Assembly: GCA_902615425.1 (NCBI GenBank)
Contig: CACMPD010000002.1
Span: 62,001-126,000, forward strand
Direction of reading: 5' to 3'
Origin: an uncultured Pelagibacteraceae bacterium
Lineage (GTDB): Bacteria; Pseudomonadota; Alphaproteobacteria; Pelagibacterales; Pelagibacteraceae
Length of the DNA stretch: 64,000 bases
Of this stretch, positions 10,888 through 22,115 are shown piece by piece (position 1 is the stretch's first letter; every line of letters begins with the position of its first letter). The notes under the pieces were generated by a model. The model searched no databases. It saw only the letters and a program-made list of their open reading frames with translations, and was not told the DNA's origin. Made by a program: the position numbers and the translations under genes.

Positions 10888-13077
10888 TTAACTCATATAC
10901 TTTGATAACCAATTTGTATAATAAGACTTCAATTCGTCAATTGTAACTTTTGTCTTTTCATTAATAATCATATCGTTTTGTGTGATAATACCTAATTCCT
11001 CATGATGTACTGAGTTTTTGTTTAAAATTTTCGTAACTTCTTTTAAATCTTCTTTATTCACTTCAATTAAGTATCTACCTTGGTCTTCTGAAAAAAAATA
11101 CTCAATTTCATTAATTAAACTCTTTGGCTTGTTAATTTGAATTCCTTTATTACCTTTGATGCACATTTTACTTATTGCAACCAATAAACCTCCTAAAGAT
11201 ATGTCATGAGCACTTTTCACATATCCTTTATCAATTAAGTTTAAAATTGACTCTCCATTATTTTTTTCATTAAAAAGATTTACCTCTGGTGGAGGACCAT
11301 TTTTTTCATCTAAAATAGTTCTAGCAAATAAACTTTGGTCAATATGCCCTTCAGTCTTACCAATGATTAAAACTAAATTATCAATTTCTTTCAAATCCAT
11401 TGAAATCATTTTTTCATAATCTTTGATGAGACCCACACCACCAATTGATGGAGTTGGTTTGATACCAACTTCTTTGGTTTGGTTGTAAAAAGATACATTA
11501 CCAGATACCACTGGAAAATTTAAATATTTACTTGCTTCACCTATACCTTGAACACATTCAACAAACTCACCCATATTCTCCTCTTTTTCAGGGCTTCCAA
11601 AGTTTAAGCAATTTGTAATAGCGATTGGCTTTGCCCCAACTGAAATTAAATTTCTCCAACTTTCAGCGACAACTTGTTTACCTCCTGTTAATGGGTGAGC
11701 CCAACAATATACTGCTGAGGAATCCACTGATGCTGCTACAGCTTTATTTGTTCCATGTACTCTTACAACACCAGAGTCTCCACCTGGTTTTTGAATAGTG
11801 TCACCCATAACTGTATGATCATATTGTTGCCAGATCCATTCCTTACTACATATATTCTCATTAGATAAAACCTTTTTAAGTACATCTTTTATTTTTAATT
11901 TATTCAAAGCTTCATTTCTAATTTTATTTTTTTTAGGTAACTTTGATTTTTTCCATTTGCGATCATACATTGGAGAATTTTCAACGAGTAAATTAACTGG
12001 TATTTTTGCTACTTGATCTTGGTTAAAAAATAATTCGATGTTTTTTGAGTTTGTGGTTTTTCCAATAATTGCAAAGTCTAAATTCCATTTATCAAATATT
12101 TTCTTAGCAGTTTCCTCTTTACCATTTTCTAATACTATCAACATACGCTCTTGACTTTCAGACAACATGATTTCGTAAGGAGTCATTTTAGTCTCTCTGC
12201 AGGGGACTTTATTTAAATCAATTTCAATGCCTAAATTTCCTTTTGATGCCATTTCAATACTCGATGAAGTAAGACCAGCAGCTCCCATATCTTGAATGGC
12301 AATAATTGAATCACCAGCCATTAATTCTAAACATGCCTCTAACAAAAGTTTTTCAGTAAAAGGGTCACCAACTTGTACAGTTGGTTTTTTTTCTTCAATC
12401 TTCTCATCAAAACTAGCTGAAGCCATACTTGCACCATGAATTCCATCTCTACCAGTTTTAGAACCTACATATATTACAGGTTTGTTCAAACCAGCAGCCT
12501 TTGAGTAAAAAATTTTATTTTTTTTAACCAGGCCAAGCGTCATTGCGTTTACTAAAATGTTTCCATTATAAGAACTATCAAATGAGGTCTGTCCTGCTAT
12601 GGTTGGCACACCCATACAATTCCCGTACCCACCAATACCATGTACAACTCCTCGTAAGAGATTTTTTGTTTTTTTATTTTGTGGAGATCCAAAATGTATA
12701 GAATTCAAATTAGCTATCGGTCTTGCCCCCATTGTAAATACATCTCTCATAATTCCACCTACACCCGTTGCAGCTCCTTGATATGGTTCAATAAAAGATG
12801 GATGATTATGACTTTCGATTTTAAAGACAATTGCATCGCCATCCTCAATATCAATAACACCTGCATTTTCTCCTGGACCCTGAATTACTTTTTTTCCTTT
12901 GGTTGGTAGTTTTTTAAGGTGAAGTCGTGATGACTTATATGAACAATGCTCATTCCACATTGCAGAAAAAATTCCAAGTTCAGTAATATTTGGCGTTCTC
13001 TTAAGTAACAGACAAATTTTTTTATATTCGTCAGATTTGAGACCATGATCTATAGCAATTTGTTCATTAACTTCCAT
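10888..13077 (-). CDS. purL: Phosphoribosylformylglycinamidine synthase subunit PurL
   Basis: [35 protein letters not shown]. Confidence 0.97.
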   Translation of the reverse strand: MEVNEQIAIDHGLKSDEYKKICLLLKRTPNITELGIFSAMWNEHCSYKSSRLHLKKLPTKGKKVIQGPGENAGVIDIEDGDAIVFKIESHNHPSFIEPYQGAATGVGGIMRDVFTMGARPIANLNSIHFGSPQNKKTKNLLRGVVHGIGGYGNCMGVPTIAGQTSFDSSYNGNILVNAMTLGLVKKNKIFYSKAAGLNKPVIYVGSKTGRDGIHGASMASASFDEKIEEKKPTVQVGDPFTEKLLLEACLELMAGDSIIAIQDMGAAGLTSSSIEMASKGNLGIEIDLNKVPCRETKMTPYEIMLSESQERMLIVLENGKEETAKKIFDKWNLDFAIIGKTTNSKNIELFFNQDQVAKIPVNLLVENSPMYDRKWKKSKLPKKNKIRNEALNKLKIKDVLKKVLSNENICSKEWIWQQYDHTVMGDTIQKPGGDSGVVRVHGTNKAVAASVDSSAVYCWAHPLTGGKQVVAESWRNLISVGAKPIAITNCLNFGSPEKEENMGEFVECVQGIGEASKYLNFPVVSGNVSFYNQTKEVGIKPTPSIGGVGLIKDYEKMISMDLKEIDNLVLIIGKTEGHIDQSLFARTILDEKNGPPPEVNLFNEKNNGESILNLIDKGYVKSAHDISLGGLLVAISKMCIKGNKGIQINKPKSLINEIEYFFSEDQGRYLIEVNKEDLKEVTKILNKNSVHHEELGIITQNDMIINEKTKVTIDELKSYYTNWLSKYMS

Positions 13078-13760
13078 TATTTAATATTATTAATAAGGTT
13101 TTTGAAAAAAATTGAGCCATCTTCCCCAGATAAACTTTGGTCAATCATTCTCTCAGGATGGGGCATCATTCCTAATACATTTTTTTCTTTATTAAAAATA
13201 CCTGCAATATTTTTAATTGAACCATTTGGGTTATGTTGGTCTTCTATCTTACCTTCTTTATTACAATAATAAATTGCAATTTGATTATTATCCTCAATTT
13301 CTTTCAATTGATCTTTGGTACAAAAATAATTTCCTTCATTATGAGCAATATGAAATTCTAGAATATCTTTATTAAGATTTTTAAAATATGTATTTTCTTT
13401 GTTATCCAATTTCACGAAGACATTTTTACATATAAACTCCAAATATTTATTTCTTAACAACACTCCTGGCACTAAACCTGTTTCAACCAGTATTTGAAAT
13501 CCATTACAAATTCCCATGACCAATCCCCCAGATTTTGCAAAATTTATAACTGATTGCATTATTTTAGATTTAGATGCCATACTTCCACATCGCAAGTAAT
13601 CCCCGTATGAAAAACCACCTGGAAGAACGACCAAATCACTTTTTGGGAGTTCACTTTCATCATGCCAAACCATTTTATTGTTAAAACCAAATTTCTTGAG
13701 TGCAACATCCATGTCTCTATCGCAATTTGAGCCAGGAAAAGTTATTACAGATGACCTCAT
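13077..13760 (-). CDS. purQ: Phosphoribosylformylglycinamidine synthase subunit PurQ
   Basis: [16 protein letters not shown] catalytic Cys, MMPHPER. Confidence 0.97.
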   Translation of the reverse strand: MRSSVITFPGSNCDRDMDVALKKFGFNNKMVWHDESELPKSDLVVLPGGFSYGDYLRCGSMASKSKIMQSVINFAKSGGLVMGICNGFQILVETGLVPGVLLRNKYLEFICKNVFVKLDNKENTYFKNLNKDILEFHIAHNEGNYFCTKDQLKEIEDNNQIAIYYCNKEGKIEDQHNPNGSIKNIAGIFNKEKNVLGMMPHPERMIDQSLSGEDGSIFFKNLINNIK

Positions 13761-13763
13761 TAA

Positions 13764-14006
13764 TTATTGTGTTTCAATAATTTTAAAGTTTTCGATTACA
13801 AGATTAGCTAAAAGTTTTTTACACATATCCTCAACAACAGCTTTTGCTTTGTTTGGATCGTTTTCATTTACATCTATTTCAAAATATTTACCTTGTCTTA
13901 CTTCACTTATATTTTCAAAACCCATTCCATCCAGGGCTTGATGGATGACTTTTCCCTGTGGATCTAAAACATCCTTTTTTAAAGTTATTATTGCTGAAAC
14001 TTTCAT
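13764..14006 (-). CDS. purS: Phosphoribosylformylglycinamidine synthase subunit PurS
   Basis: Small protein VLDPQGKVIHQALDGMGF between purQ and purC. Confidence 0.95.
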   Translation of the reverse strand: MKVSAIITLKKDVLDPQGKVIHQALDGMGFENISEVRQGKYFEIDVNENDPNKAKAVVEDMCKKLLANLVIENFKIIETQ

Positions 14007-14788
14007 TTACTCTTTTTTTTAATTGAAGAGAGGTTTGTTACGTTAACTGCAGATACATTTGATTGTTCATGAAGAATACCAAGTCGTTTTGCAACTTCAG
14101 TATAAGCTGGTATCAAATCTCCCAAATCTTTTCTAAATCTATCTTTATCAAGTTTTTTATCAGTAATTGTGTCCCACAATCTACAGGTATCAGGGCTAAT
14201 TTCATCTGCTAAAATAATTGTATTTTTTCCACTTTCATGAGTGAATCCAAACTCTACTTTAAAATCAACTAGTTTAATTCCGACACCTCGAAATAAACCA
14301 AGTAAAAAATCATTCAATCGTTTTAAATTTTCATCAATTAAATCAAGCTGAATAGCTTTAAGCCAATTAAATGCTAGAATGTGTTCTCTACTTATGTTTG
14401 GATCACCCAATTTATCATCTTTGAGACAATATTCTATTAATGGATATTCAAGTACAGTACCATCCTCAATACCCAATCGTTTTGTGAGAGAACCGGTTGC
14501 AATATTTCTTACAATGAACTCAATAGGAATAATATCTACAAGTTTTACAAGTTGTTCTCTCATATTAAGTCTTTTTACTAAATGATTTTTAATTCCAATT
14601 TGATTTAGGTTTGAAAGTATATGTTCTGAAATTCTATTATTAAGGACACCTTTGCCCTCAATAGTACTTTTTTTTTGATTATTAAATGCTGTTGCATCAT
14701 CTTTAAAATATTGAATAACTAAATTTTTATCAGAAGTTGCATAAATAATTTTAGCTTTTCCTTCATATATTTTTTTTCCTTTTTTCAT
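14003..14788 (-). CDS. purC: SAICAR synthase
   Basis: KIYEGKAKIIYAT, DFKVEFG, LADEISPDTCRLWD. Confidence 0.97.
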   Translation of the reverse strand: MKKGKKIYEGKAKIIYATSDKNLVIQYFKDDATAFNNQKKSTIEGKGVLNNRISEHILSNLNQIGIKNHLVKRLNMREQLVKLVDIIPIEFIVRNIATGSLTKRLGIEDGTVLEYPLIEYCLKDDKLGDPNISREHILAFNWLKAIQLDLIDENLKRLNDFLLGLFRGVGIKLVDFKVEFGFTHESGKNTIILADEISPDTCRLWDTITDKKLDKDRFRKDLGDLIPAYTEVAKRLGILHEQSNVSAVNVTNLSSIKKKSK

Positions 14789-15201
14789 TAGTTTTTTTCT
14801 AATTTACACTTTTCTCTTTGAGTTTGTTTGGCACCATTCCATTTAAAATTTGAAGATCTTTTGAGTTTTTTAAAATCTGTAACAGAAGTTGAGTCGGTTC
14901 CTATTCCTCCATTAAGAAATGTAGCTTTTTTTGTGAAACAAATGGCCTGGTAATCAGAAATAATTAATTCAACACCTTCAACTGATTTTAAAAAATGCTT
15001 GTTACTTTTATTAATTTCAGCAGGACAAAATTTATGGTAGTTTTTTTTATCTTTTTTAATATTTGCACTATATATGGTTACCCCTGAATCATCTGATACA
15101 TACTTATATCTATATTTTTTACATTTTATAATAATAGTTTCAGCAACTAAGCTTGTAGAAAAAAAAGTTAAAACAAAGATAACAAAAATTTTTTTCATCA
15201 T
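14788..15201 (-). CDS. Small exported protein of unknown function with several Cys, inside the pur gene run
   Basis: ORF with N-terminal signal-like MMKKIFVIFVLTFFSTSLVAET; overlaps neighbours by a few nt. Confidence 0.75.
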   Translation of the reverse strand: MMKKIFVIFVLTFFSTSLVAETIIIKCKKYRYKYVSDDSGVTIYSANIKKDKKNYHKFCPAEINKSNKHFLKSVEGVELIISDYQAICFTKKATFLNGGIGTDSTSVTDFKKLKRSSNFKWNGAKQTQREKCKLEKN

Positions 15202-16493
15202 TTAAACACTCTTCTAAAGATTAAATTTACATTTTTGAGATGCTTGGCATAACTAAAAATAGTTCTTAATTTTTTAAGTGATATATTGTTCATTATATAT
15301 TTATCAGATTGCGCTACATCAAATAAATTCAAATTTTCAGCAAAACACTTTTTCGAGAAATTTTGAACCATTCTATATGATTTTTCTCTAGTTAATCCAG
15401 TTTTTGTAAGCTCAAGCATCAACTCTTGTGAAAAAATTAAACCTTTCGTTATGTTTAAATTCTCTAACATTTTTTTTGGATAAACAATCATATTGTCCAA
15501 AATATTGGTTAATCTTACTAAAGCAAAATCAATAGTTATATTAGCATCTGGGCCAATGTTTCTCTCTACACTTGAATGTGAAATATCTCTTTCGTGCCAT
15601 AAGGCTATATTTTCAAGTGCAGGAATTACACTACTTCTAACCATTCTTGAAAGACCTGTTAAATTTTCACTCAAGATAGGATTTCTTTTATGCGGCATGG
15701 CAGATGAACCTTTTTGTTTTTTTGAAAAAAATTCTTGTAGTTCGTAAACTTCAGTTCGTTGTAAATGCCTGATTTCTGTAGCTACTCTTTCTATAGAACC
15801 CGCAATAATTCCTAGAACTGAGAAATAAAAAGCGTGTCTATCCCTTGGAATAATTTGAGTTGAAATCGGTTCAACTTTTAAGCCAAGTTTTTTAGCTACA
15901 TGTTTTTCCACATTTGGATTTATGTTGGCAAAAGTTCCAACTGCACCTGAAATAGCACATGTAGAGACCTCATCTATAGCATCGACTAATCTTTTTCTAT
16001 TTCTTTTAAATTCTGCGTAAAAAGAAGCAAGTTTTAAACCAAAGGTAATGGGTTCAGCATGTATGCCATGACTTCTTCCCATGCATGGTGTAAATTTATA
16101 TTTGTTTGCTTGTTTTTTTAATATTTTTAAAATTTGGTCAAGATCTTTGAGAATAATTTTTCCTGACTGAATCAACTGAACATTAAAACTTGTATCTACA
16201 ACATCTGATGATGTCATTCCTTGATGAAGATATCTTGATTTAATCCCAGCTTTCTCTGTAACAGAAGTTAAAAAAGCTATGATATCATGTTTAACTTGAG
16301 ACTCGATTTGATGAATTCTTTTTACATTAATTCTTGCTTTTTTTCTAACAATTGAGGAAACTCCTTTAGGAATTTGATTTAATTTTTCCATTGCTTGTGC
16401 TGCAGCTATCTCTACATCTAACCAAACTTTGTATTTATTTTCTTCTGACCAAATATCAGTAAGTTCTTTTCTCGAGTATCTTTTAATCATCAA
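15198..16493 (-). CDS. purB: Adenylosuccinate lyase
   Basis: GMTSSDVVDTS, GRSHGIHAEPITFG, signature GSSAMPHKRNP. Confidence 0.97.
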   Translation of the reverse strand: MMIKRYSRKELTDIWSEENKYKVWLDVEIAAAQAMEKLNQIPKGVSSIVRKKARINVKRIHQIESQVKHDIIAFLTSVTEKAGIKSRYLHQGMTSSDVVDTSFNVQLIQSGKIILKDLDQILKILKKQANKYKFTPCMGRSHGIHAEPITFGLKLASFYAEFKRNRKRLVDAIDEVSTCAISGAVGTFANINPNVEKHVAKKLGLKVEPISTQIIPRDRHAFYFSVLGIIAGSIERVATEIRHLQRTEVYELQEFFSKKQKGSSAMPHKRNPILSENLTGLSRMVRSSVIPALENIALWHERDISHSSVERNIGPDANITIDFALVRLTNILDNMIVYPKKMLENLNITKGLIFSQELMLELTKTGLTREKSYRMVQNFSKKCFAENLNLFDVAQSDKYIMNNISLKKLRTIFSYAKHLKNVNLIFRRVFK

Positions 16494-17267
16494 TTATAAA
16501 TATGGAGGCTTTGAATAACCTTTAGCAGATTCTGTAAAAATTTCATAACCATTTTCTGTAATTCCAACTGTATGCTCAAATTGTGCAGACAAAGATTTAT
16601 CTTTTGTAACTGCTGTCCAACCATCATTAAGCATTTTTGTAGCAAATTTACCTGCATTAATCATAGGCTCAATCGTAAATGTCATTCCTGGTTTTAGTTC
16701 CATTCCTGTATTTTTAGTTCCATAATGTAAAATATTTGGCGATTCATGAAAAGTTGTGCCTATACCATGTCCGCAAAAATCTCTGACAACTGAAAAGCCT
16801 TTTTTTTCTACATATGTTTGAATTTCATGACCAATATCTCCAAGTTTTTTTCCAGGTTTTAAGATTTTTATGGCCCTCATCATTGACTCGTGTGTCGCAT
16901 CTATAAGATTATTCAATTTGACAGAAGTTTTACCTATACAAAACATTCTACTTGTATCTCCGTAGTGGTTATCAATGATTGCTGTGACATCTACATTGAC
17001 TGCATCCCCTTCTTCTAAAATTTTTTCTTCAGAGGGAATTCCATGACAAACAACATGGTTTAATGATGTACACAATGATTTATTAAAGCCTCTGTAATAA
17101 AGTGGAGCAGAGTAACCTCCGTTGTCTCTAATAAATTCGTAACCAAGCTTATCAATTTGTGCAGTCGAAATACCTTCTTTAATATTTTCAGTAAGCATAT
17201 CTAAGGTCTGAGCTGCAAGTTTTCCTGCAATTCTCATTTTTTCAAATTTTTCTGAATAATTATTCAT
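16494..17267 (-). CDS. map: Methionine aminopeptidase, type I
   Basis: NHVVCHGIPSEEKILEEGDAVNVDVT, CGHGIGTTFHESP, TIEPMI. Confidence 0.97.
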   Translation of the reverse strand: MNNYSEKFEKMRIAGKLAAQTLDMLTENIKEGISTAQIDKLGYEFIRDNGGYSAPLYYRGFNKSLCTSLNHVVCHGIPSEEKILEEGDAVNVDVTAIIDNHYGDTSRMFCIGKTSVKLNNLIDATHESMMRAIKILKPGKKLGDIGHEIQTYVEKKGFSVVRDFCGHGIGTTFHESPNILHYGTKNTGMELKPGMTFTIEPMINAGKFATKMLNDGWTAVTKDKSLSAQFEHTVGITENGYEIFTESAKGYSKPPYL

Positions 17268-17964
17268 TAATAATATTTAACTTTTTTTCTATTTTAATTT
17301 CTTTTGAATTTAGTTTGCATCTATAAGCAAGAAAATTAACACCAGCTTTTTTGGCAATAAGGTAGTTTTTATAGTACTCTTCATCAATATCTTTCGCAAT
17401 TTTAAAATTTTCCATATTTTGTATCTGAACCAAGAAGATCAAGTATGATTTATAACCTTTTTTTATGGCATCAATAAGGGTAAGAAGATGTTTTGAACCC
17501 CTTGTAGTAATTGCATCAGGAAATTCAGCAGTTTTTTTCTGTCTAAAAAGAGTTACATTTTTAACTTCAATAAAAATTTTTTGCTTTTTTTTCTCTATTA
17601 AAAAATCAAATCTGGTTTCTTTGTTGTAAAAAACTTCTGACTTAATAGTATCATTGTTTTTTAATTCAGTTATTAAATTAGCTTTTAGACCATGTTCAAC
17701 AATTTTATTTGCCATGTGAGTATTTACACCAACTAGATTATTATTGGCTTTAATCAATTCTAAACCATATTTCAGTTTTCTTTTTGGATTATCATTTTTG
17801 AGTAAGTATACATCATTTCCCGCATCAAGTAGACCTTTCATGGAGCCTGTATTTGGACAATGAGCTGTGACAACTTCTTTATTTATTTTTACATCTACAA
17901 AAAAACGTTTATATCTTTTGATTAATTTGCCTTTTATTAAAGACTTGGTAAATTCCATATTCAA
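17260..17964 (-). CDS. sfsA: SfsA family DNA/RNA nuclease-like protein
   Basis: AHCPNTGSMKGLLDAGNDVYL, RFDFLIE, FIEVKNVTL, FPDAITTRGSKHL. Confidence 0.93.
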   Translation of the reverse strand: MNMEFTKSLIKGKLIKRYKRFFVDVKINKEVVTAHCPNTGSMKGLLDAGNDVYLLKNDNPKRKLKYGLELIKANNNLVGVNTHMANKIVEHGLKANLITELKNNDTIKSEVFYNKETRFDFLIEKKKQKIFIEVKNVTLFRQKKTAEFPDAITTRGSKHLLTLIDAIKKGYKSYLIFLVQIQNMENFKIAKDIDEEYYKNYLIAKKAGVNFLAYRCKLNSKEIKIEKKLNIINE

Positions 17965-17976
17965 ATTATAGATAAT

Positions 17977-18726
17977 ATGAAAAAAAATACAAAAGTTAAT
18001 GCTGCTATATTAATAATTGGAAATGAAATTCTTTCAGGCCGAACTCAAGATACAAATACGAGCACCTTGGCTGTATGGCTGAATTCACTTGGAGTTCAGG
18101 TAAATGAAGTAAGAGTAATACCAGATACAAAAAAAATTATAATTGAAAATTTAAATGTCTTAAGAAAAAATAATGATTATGTATTTACAACTGGTGGTAT
18201 TGGTCCAACACATGATGATATTACAGCAGAGTCTGTTTCAGAAGCCTTTGGATTAAAATATGAAATTCATCCAGAAGCTTTTAAAATATTAGAAAGTTAT
18301 TATAAACCAGGAGAATTCAATGAAGGGAGACAGAAAATGGTCTGGATGCCACATAATGCAAAATTAATTTTAAATCCGACGAGTGGGGCACCAGGATTTA
18401 GTGTTGAGAATGTGTTTTGTTTACCAGGTGTCCCATCGATATTAAAATCAATGTTAGGTAGTTTGAAACAAAAAATTGTAGGCGGTGATCCAATACTGAG
18501 CCATACAATAAGCTTAAGAACTGTAGAAAGTGAAATTGCAAATTCTTTATCAAAAGTTCAAGATCAGAATAAAGATGTTGAAATTGGAAGCTATCCCTTT
18601 TTCCATGCAGGAAAACTTGGAGTCTCCATAGTTCTTCGATCTGAGCAGCAATCAAAAATTGATACTTGTAATGCTCAGATTTTAGATTTTATAAAAGAAA
18701 AAAAAATTGAAATAGTAGATCGATAA
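17977..18726 (+). CDS. CinA N-terminal / MoaB-Mog-like molybdopterin-binding domain protein
   Basis: ILIIGNEILSGRTQDTNT, TTGGIGPTHDDITAES, FCLPGVP. Confidence 0.88.
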   Translation: MKKNTKVNAAILIIGNEILSGRTQDTNTSTLAVWLNSLGVQVNEVRVIPDTKKIIIENLNVLRKNNDYVFTTGGIGPTHDDITAESVSEAFGLKYEIHPEAFKILESYYKPGEFNEGRQKMVWMPHNAKLILNPTSGAPGFSVENVFCLPGVPSILKSMLGSLKQKIVGGDPILSHTISLRTVESEIANSLSKVQDQNKDVEIGSYPFFHAGKLGVSIVLRSEQQSKIDTCNAQILDFIKEKKIEIVDR

Positions 18727-19128
18727 ATGCTTTATTTTGCTTATGGTAGTAACTTGCATCATTTTCAAATGAAAAGAAGATGCAAAGATAGTTTTTTCTT
18801 AAAAAAAATAAATCTAAAAAATTTTAAACTAACATTTAGAAGTAAATATAGAGCTGCAGACATAGAGCCCAAAAAAAATTCAATTGTTCCTGGTGGACTT
18901 TTTGAAATATCTAAAAGTGATGAAAAAAAACTTGATATTTATGAAGACTTTCCAATTTTATATAAGAAGTATTATTTTTCATATTATGGGAAAAAAGTTA
19001 TGACATATACAATGACTAACAAAACACCTTTTAGATTTCCAACTGAAAGATACCTTAATGTTGTAAAAAGAGGTTATAAAGATTGTAAGCTTGATCATAA
19101 ATATTTGTTAAAAGCTTTGTCAAATTGA
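18727..19128 (+). CDS. Gamma-glutamylcyclotransferase-like (AIG2/GGCT fold)
   Basis: N-terminal YFAYGSN motif and catalytic-Glu region LDIYEDFP. Confidence 0.8.
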   Translation: MLYFAYGSNLHHFQMKRRCKDSFFLKKINLKNFKLTFRSKYRAADIEPKKNSIVPGGLFEISKSDEKKLDIYEDFPILYKKYYFSYYGKKVMTYTMTNKTPFRFPTERYLNVVKRGYKDCKLDHKYLLKALSN

Positions 19129-20079
19129 TGATAATTCATTAATTAAGAAATGAATCTTTTTTGCATCAAAAAAATTTGGTTTTAACAACTTTTTTTCATT
19201 AATACTTTTTCGAAAAATTTTAAGATTTGCCAAGACTGGATAAAATCTAAAATCTTTTTTATCATTTATTGGTTTAAAAATAACTTTATTTGATTTTTTT
19301 AATATAAATTGATCACTTAAACTTTCCGCTTGTGAAAATAATTCAAAATTATTCTTTTCACTAAAAATCTTAATTCGATGAATAGGTTTTTGCCTAGATT
19401 TTAAAGATAAAATTTTAAAATTTAGGTAAATAATAAAATTTTTTTTAACATTTCTTAATCTAATTTTTATAGTTGTGGGATTTTTTTTTCTATTTTTATT
19501 TAGCTTTTCAATTACAAAATCACCGAATAAGTCCTCTAAATAATATATGCTATGACATATATAATTATAGAAAATACCACCACCTCTATTATGAAAATTT
19601 TTCCATGAAGATCTTTTTTGTTGAGAAATTTTGATTGTCCAATTTATTTGAATTTTTTTGATATAAATTTTTTTTAAAATTTTTTTTTTAAAAAATTTAA
19701 AAGCTGCTATTTCTGGGAATTCATAGTTCACAATATGGAATAATTTTTTATTTTTTAATAAATTAGTAACTTGCATGACTTGTTTATAAGATTTAGTTAC
19801 TGGTTTTTCGCAAAAAATGTGAATTTTTTTTTTAATAGCTGTTTTAATTATTTCTAGATGTGTTTCTGGTGGAGAAGATATTATTACTGCATTGATTTTT
19901 TTGTTACTCAGCATTTTTTTCCAGTCTGTATATATCCTAATTTTATTTACAGTATTGAAATTACTAGGATTTTTGAAACAAAAAGCAATTGTGTTAAATT
20001 CTTTTACTCTTTGAATTACTGTGAAAATAAGTTTATAACCGAAATTTTTTCCAATTATTCCTACATTAATTTTTTTCAT
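19120..20079 (-). CDS. Gfo/Idh/MocA-family oxidoreductase
   Basis: NAVIISSPPETHLEIIKTAIKKKIHIFCEKPVTKSY motif. Confidence 0.85.
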   Translation of the reverse strand: MKKINVGIIGKNFGYKLIFTVIQRVKEFNTIAFCFKNPSNFNTVNKIRIYTDWKKMLSNKKINAVIISSPPETHLEIIKTAIKKKIHIFCEKPVTKSYKQVMQVTNLLKNKKLFHIVNYEFPEIAAFKFFKKKILKKIYIKKIQINWTIKISQQKRSSWKNFHNRGGGIFYNYICHSIYYLEDLFGDFVIEKLNKNRKKNPTTIKIRLRNVKKNFIIYLNFKILSLKSRQKPIHRIKIFSEKNNFELFSQAESLSDQFILKKSNKVIFKPINDKKDFRFYPVLANLKIFRKSINEKKLLKPNFFDAKKIHFLINELSSI

Positions 20080-20774
20080 TTTTTAAAAGTAGACATTAAA
20101 ATGTATAAGTACCATCTAAAATAAAATGGAATTGTATAATAACTGAATTTACTTTCACCACTTGTTCTTACTGGCCATTTTTCAGGCAGTTCTGTAATTT
20201 TATAATTATTTCTATGTGCTTTTGCTAATAATTCTATACTAAAAGTAAAGCCTTTCTTCGATTCAATTGGGAACTTTTCAACAATTGATTTTGAAAATAA
20301 TCTAAAGCCATTGGTTGCATCTTTTGTGGGTAAAGATGTAAAATTAGTTAATGTGAAAGACACAAACTTCACAATTAATCTTTTTATTAGTGGTGCCCCC
20401 TCATAACTTCCACCATCAATAAATCTACTTGCACAAACTATGTCATAACCTTCATTAAACTTATTAAACATTTTAGATATTAAATTAAAATTTTTGTGAT
20501 CATCTGCTGGGTAAAGCAACGTTGCCTTAGATTGAATATTCTCAAAGCCTGTCTTTATAGCTCCATTAAACCCCTCGTATTTATTTTTTAAACAGATTAC
20601 TTCAGATCTATTAAATCTTTCACTAATTACACTAAGTGTAGGATCTTCATCGAAATCATAAATAACTAATATTCTATAATTTATTTCTGAAATTTTAGAA
20701 ATTTCTTGTAACGTTTTTGAGATATTGCCTTCCTCCCTGAAAACTGGCACTATGATATCTAAATCATATTTCAT
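20076..20774 (-). CDS. Glycosyltransferase family 2
   Basis: DIIVPVFREEGNISKTLQEI, LYPADDH, DATNGFRLFSK. Confidence 0.88.
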   Translation of the reverse strand: MKYDLDIIVPVFREEGNISKTLQEISKISEINYRILVIYDFDEDPTLSVISERFNRSEVICLKNKYEGFNGAIKTGFENIQSKATLLYPADDHKNFNLISKMFNKFNEGYDIVCASRFIDGGSYEGAPLIKRLIVKFVSFTLTNFTSLPTKDATNGFRLFSKSIVEKFPIESKKGFTFSIELLAKAHRNNYKITELPEKWPVRTSGESKFSYYTIPFYFRWYLYILMSTFKK

Positions 20775-20830
20775 TTTAATTTAAATGACTTGTTATTATC
20801 TTATATAAAGGTATTTATTATTCAATAGAT

Positions 20831-22087
20831 ATGAGTGTTTCTGATTTAAAACCTGGTGTTATTAATGAATGTCAGATTTGCAAGTCAAAAAAAATATATG
20901 AAATTTTAGATCTTGGACATTCTGGTCTGTGCGACAGCTTACTCAGAAAAGATGATTTAAATAAATACGAAAAAAGCTATCCACTAAAACTTTTAAAATG
21001 TAAAAATTGTCATTTACTTCAAATAAATTACGTTGTGGATAATAAAGAGGTCTTTCATTTAGATTATCCATATAAAAGTGGTATAACAAAAACCCTTAAA
21101 GACTTATTACATAGCACTAGCAAATATACAGTTAAAAATTTTGAATTTTCAAAAAATCCCCTGGCTATAGATATAGGATCGAATGATGGTACTCTTCTTG
21201 AAGGTTTTAAAAACCAAGGGTTTAAAGTCTTGGGTATTGAACCAACAAATATAGCTAAATTAGCAAATAAAAAGGGAATTAAAACAATTCAAAAATTTTT
21301 TGATAATAAAACTGCTCAATTTATAAGAAAAAGATTTCAGAAAGCTGAGGTAATTACTGGGACAAATATTTTTGCCCACATCAATAAACTTGATAGTTTG
21401 ATGAAAGGAGTAAAGAGTATAATAAATATAAAAAATGGAATTTTCGTCACCGAATCTCATTATGCAGTGAATATTTTAGACGAAATGCAATTTGACTCAA
21501 TTTATCATGAGCATTTAAGATTTTACTTGTTAAGGCCTTTAATTTTTTTATTAAATAAATATGGTTTTAAAGTAATAGATGCATCCAGAATACCAAATTA
21601 TGCAGGCTCTATAAGAGTCACAGCAACTCTTAATAAAAACATAAAAGCAAAAAAGAGCGTAAAAAAGTTAATTAATCAAGAAAAAAAGAGGGGATTTTAT
21701 TCTGAAAAAAAATATAAACAATATGCAAACAAAGTAATTAAGGTCAAAAAAGATTTAACTGAATTACTTTGGAAATTGAGATTAAAAAGAAAAAAAATTG
21801 TTGGAGTTGGATGCCCGGGAAGAAGTATAACTTTATTAGCTTATTGTAATATAACTAATCAATTAATTGATTATATTGCTGAGCAAAGTAGTTCATTAAA
21901 GTTAAATATGTTTACCCCAAGTACACATATAAAAATTATAGATGAAAAATATATGATAAAGCATCAACCTGATTATGCACTTATTTTATCTTGGCATTAT
22001 GGAAAAAATGTAATGAAAAATTTAAGAAATAAAGGTTATAAAGGTAAGTTTATTATGCCGTTACCAAAACCTCAAATTATTAATTAA
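20831..22087 (+). CDS. SAM-dependent sugar C-methyltransferase-like protein (Zn-binding N-terminus plus methyltransferase)
   Basis: Paired Cys CQICKSK..LKCKNCH; DIGSNDGTLLEGF; ESHYAVNILDEMQFDSIYHEHLRFY; C-terminal KKIVGVGCPGRS. Confidence 0.85.
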   Translation: MSVSDLKPGVINECQICKSKKIYEILDLGHSGLCDSLLRKDDLNKYEKSYPLKLLKCKNCHLLQINYVVDNKEVFHLDYPYKSGITKTLKDLLHSTSKYTVKNFEFSKNPLAIDIGSNDGTLLEGFKNQGFKVLGIEPTNIAKLANKKGIKTIQKFFDNKTAQFIRKRFQKAEVITGTNIFAHINKLDSLMKGVKSIINIKNGIFVTESHYAVNILDEMQFDSIYHEHLRFYLLRPLIFLLNKYGFKVIDASRIPNYAGSIRVTATLNKNIKAKKSVKKLINQEKKRGFYSEKKYKQYANKVIKVKKDLTELLWKLRLKRKKIVGVGCPGRSITLLAYCNITNQLIDYIAEQSSSLKLNMFTPSTHIKIIDEKYMIKHQPDYALILSWHYGKNVMKNLRNKGYKGKFIMPLPKPQIIN

Positions 22088-22115
22088 ATAAATTATAAAT
22101 TTTATTTCGAAAATA

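Noticed and set aside
18727-19128. ChaC-type or other glutathione-specific assignment
   Set aside because: YGSN and Glu motifs support only the general GGCT fold; specificity cannot be assigned
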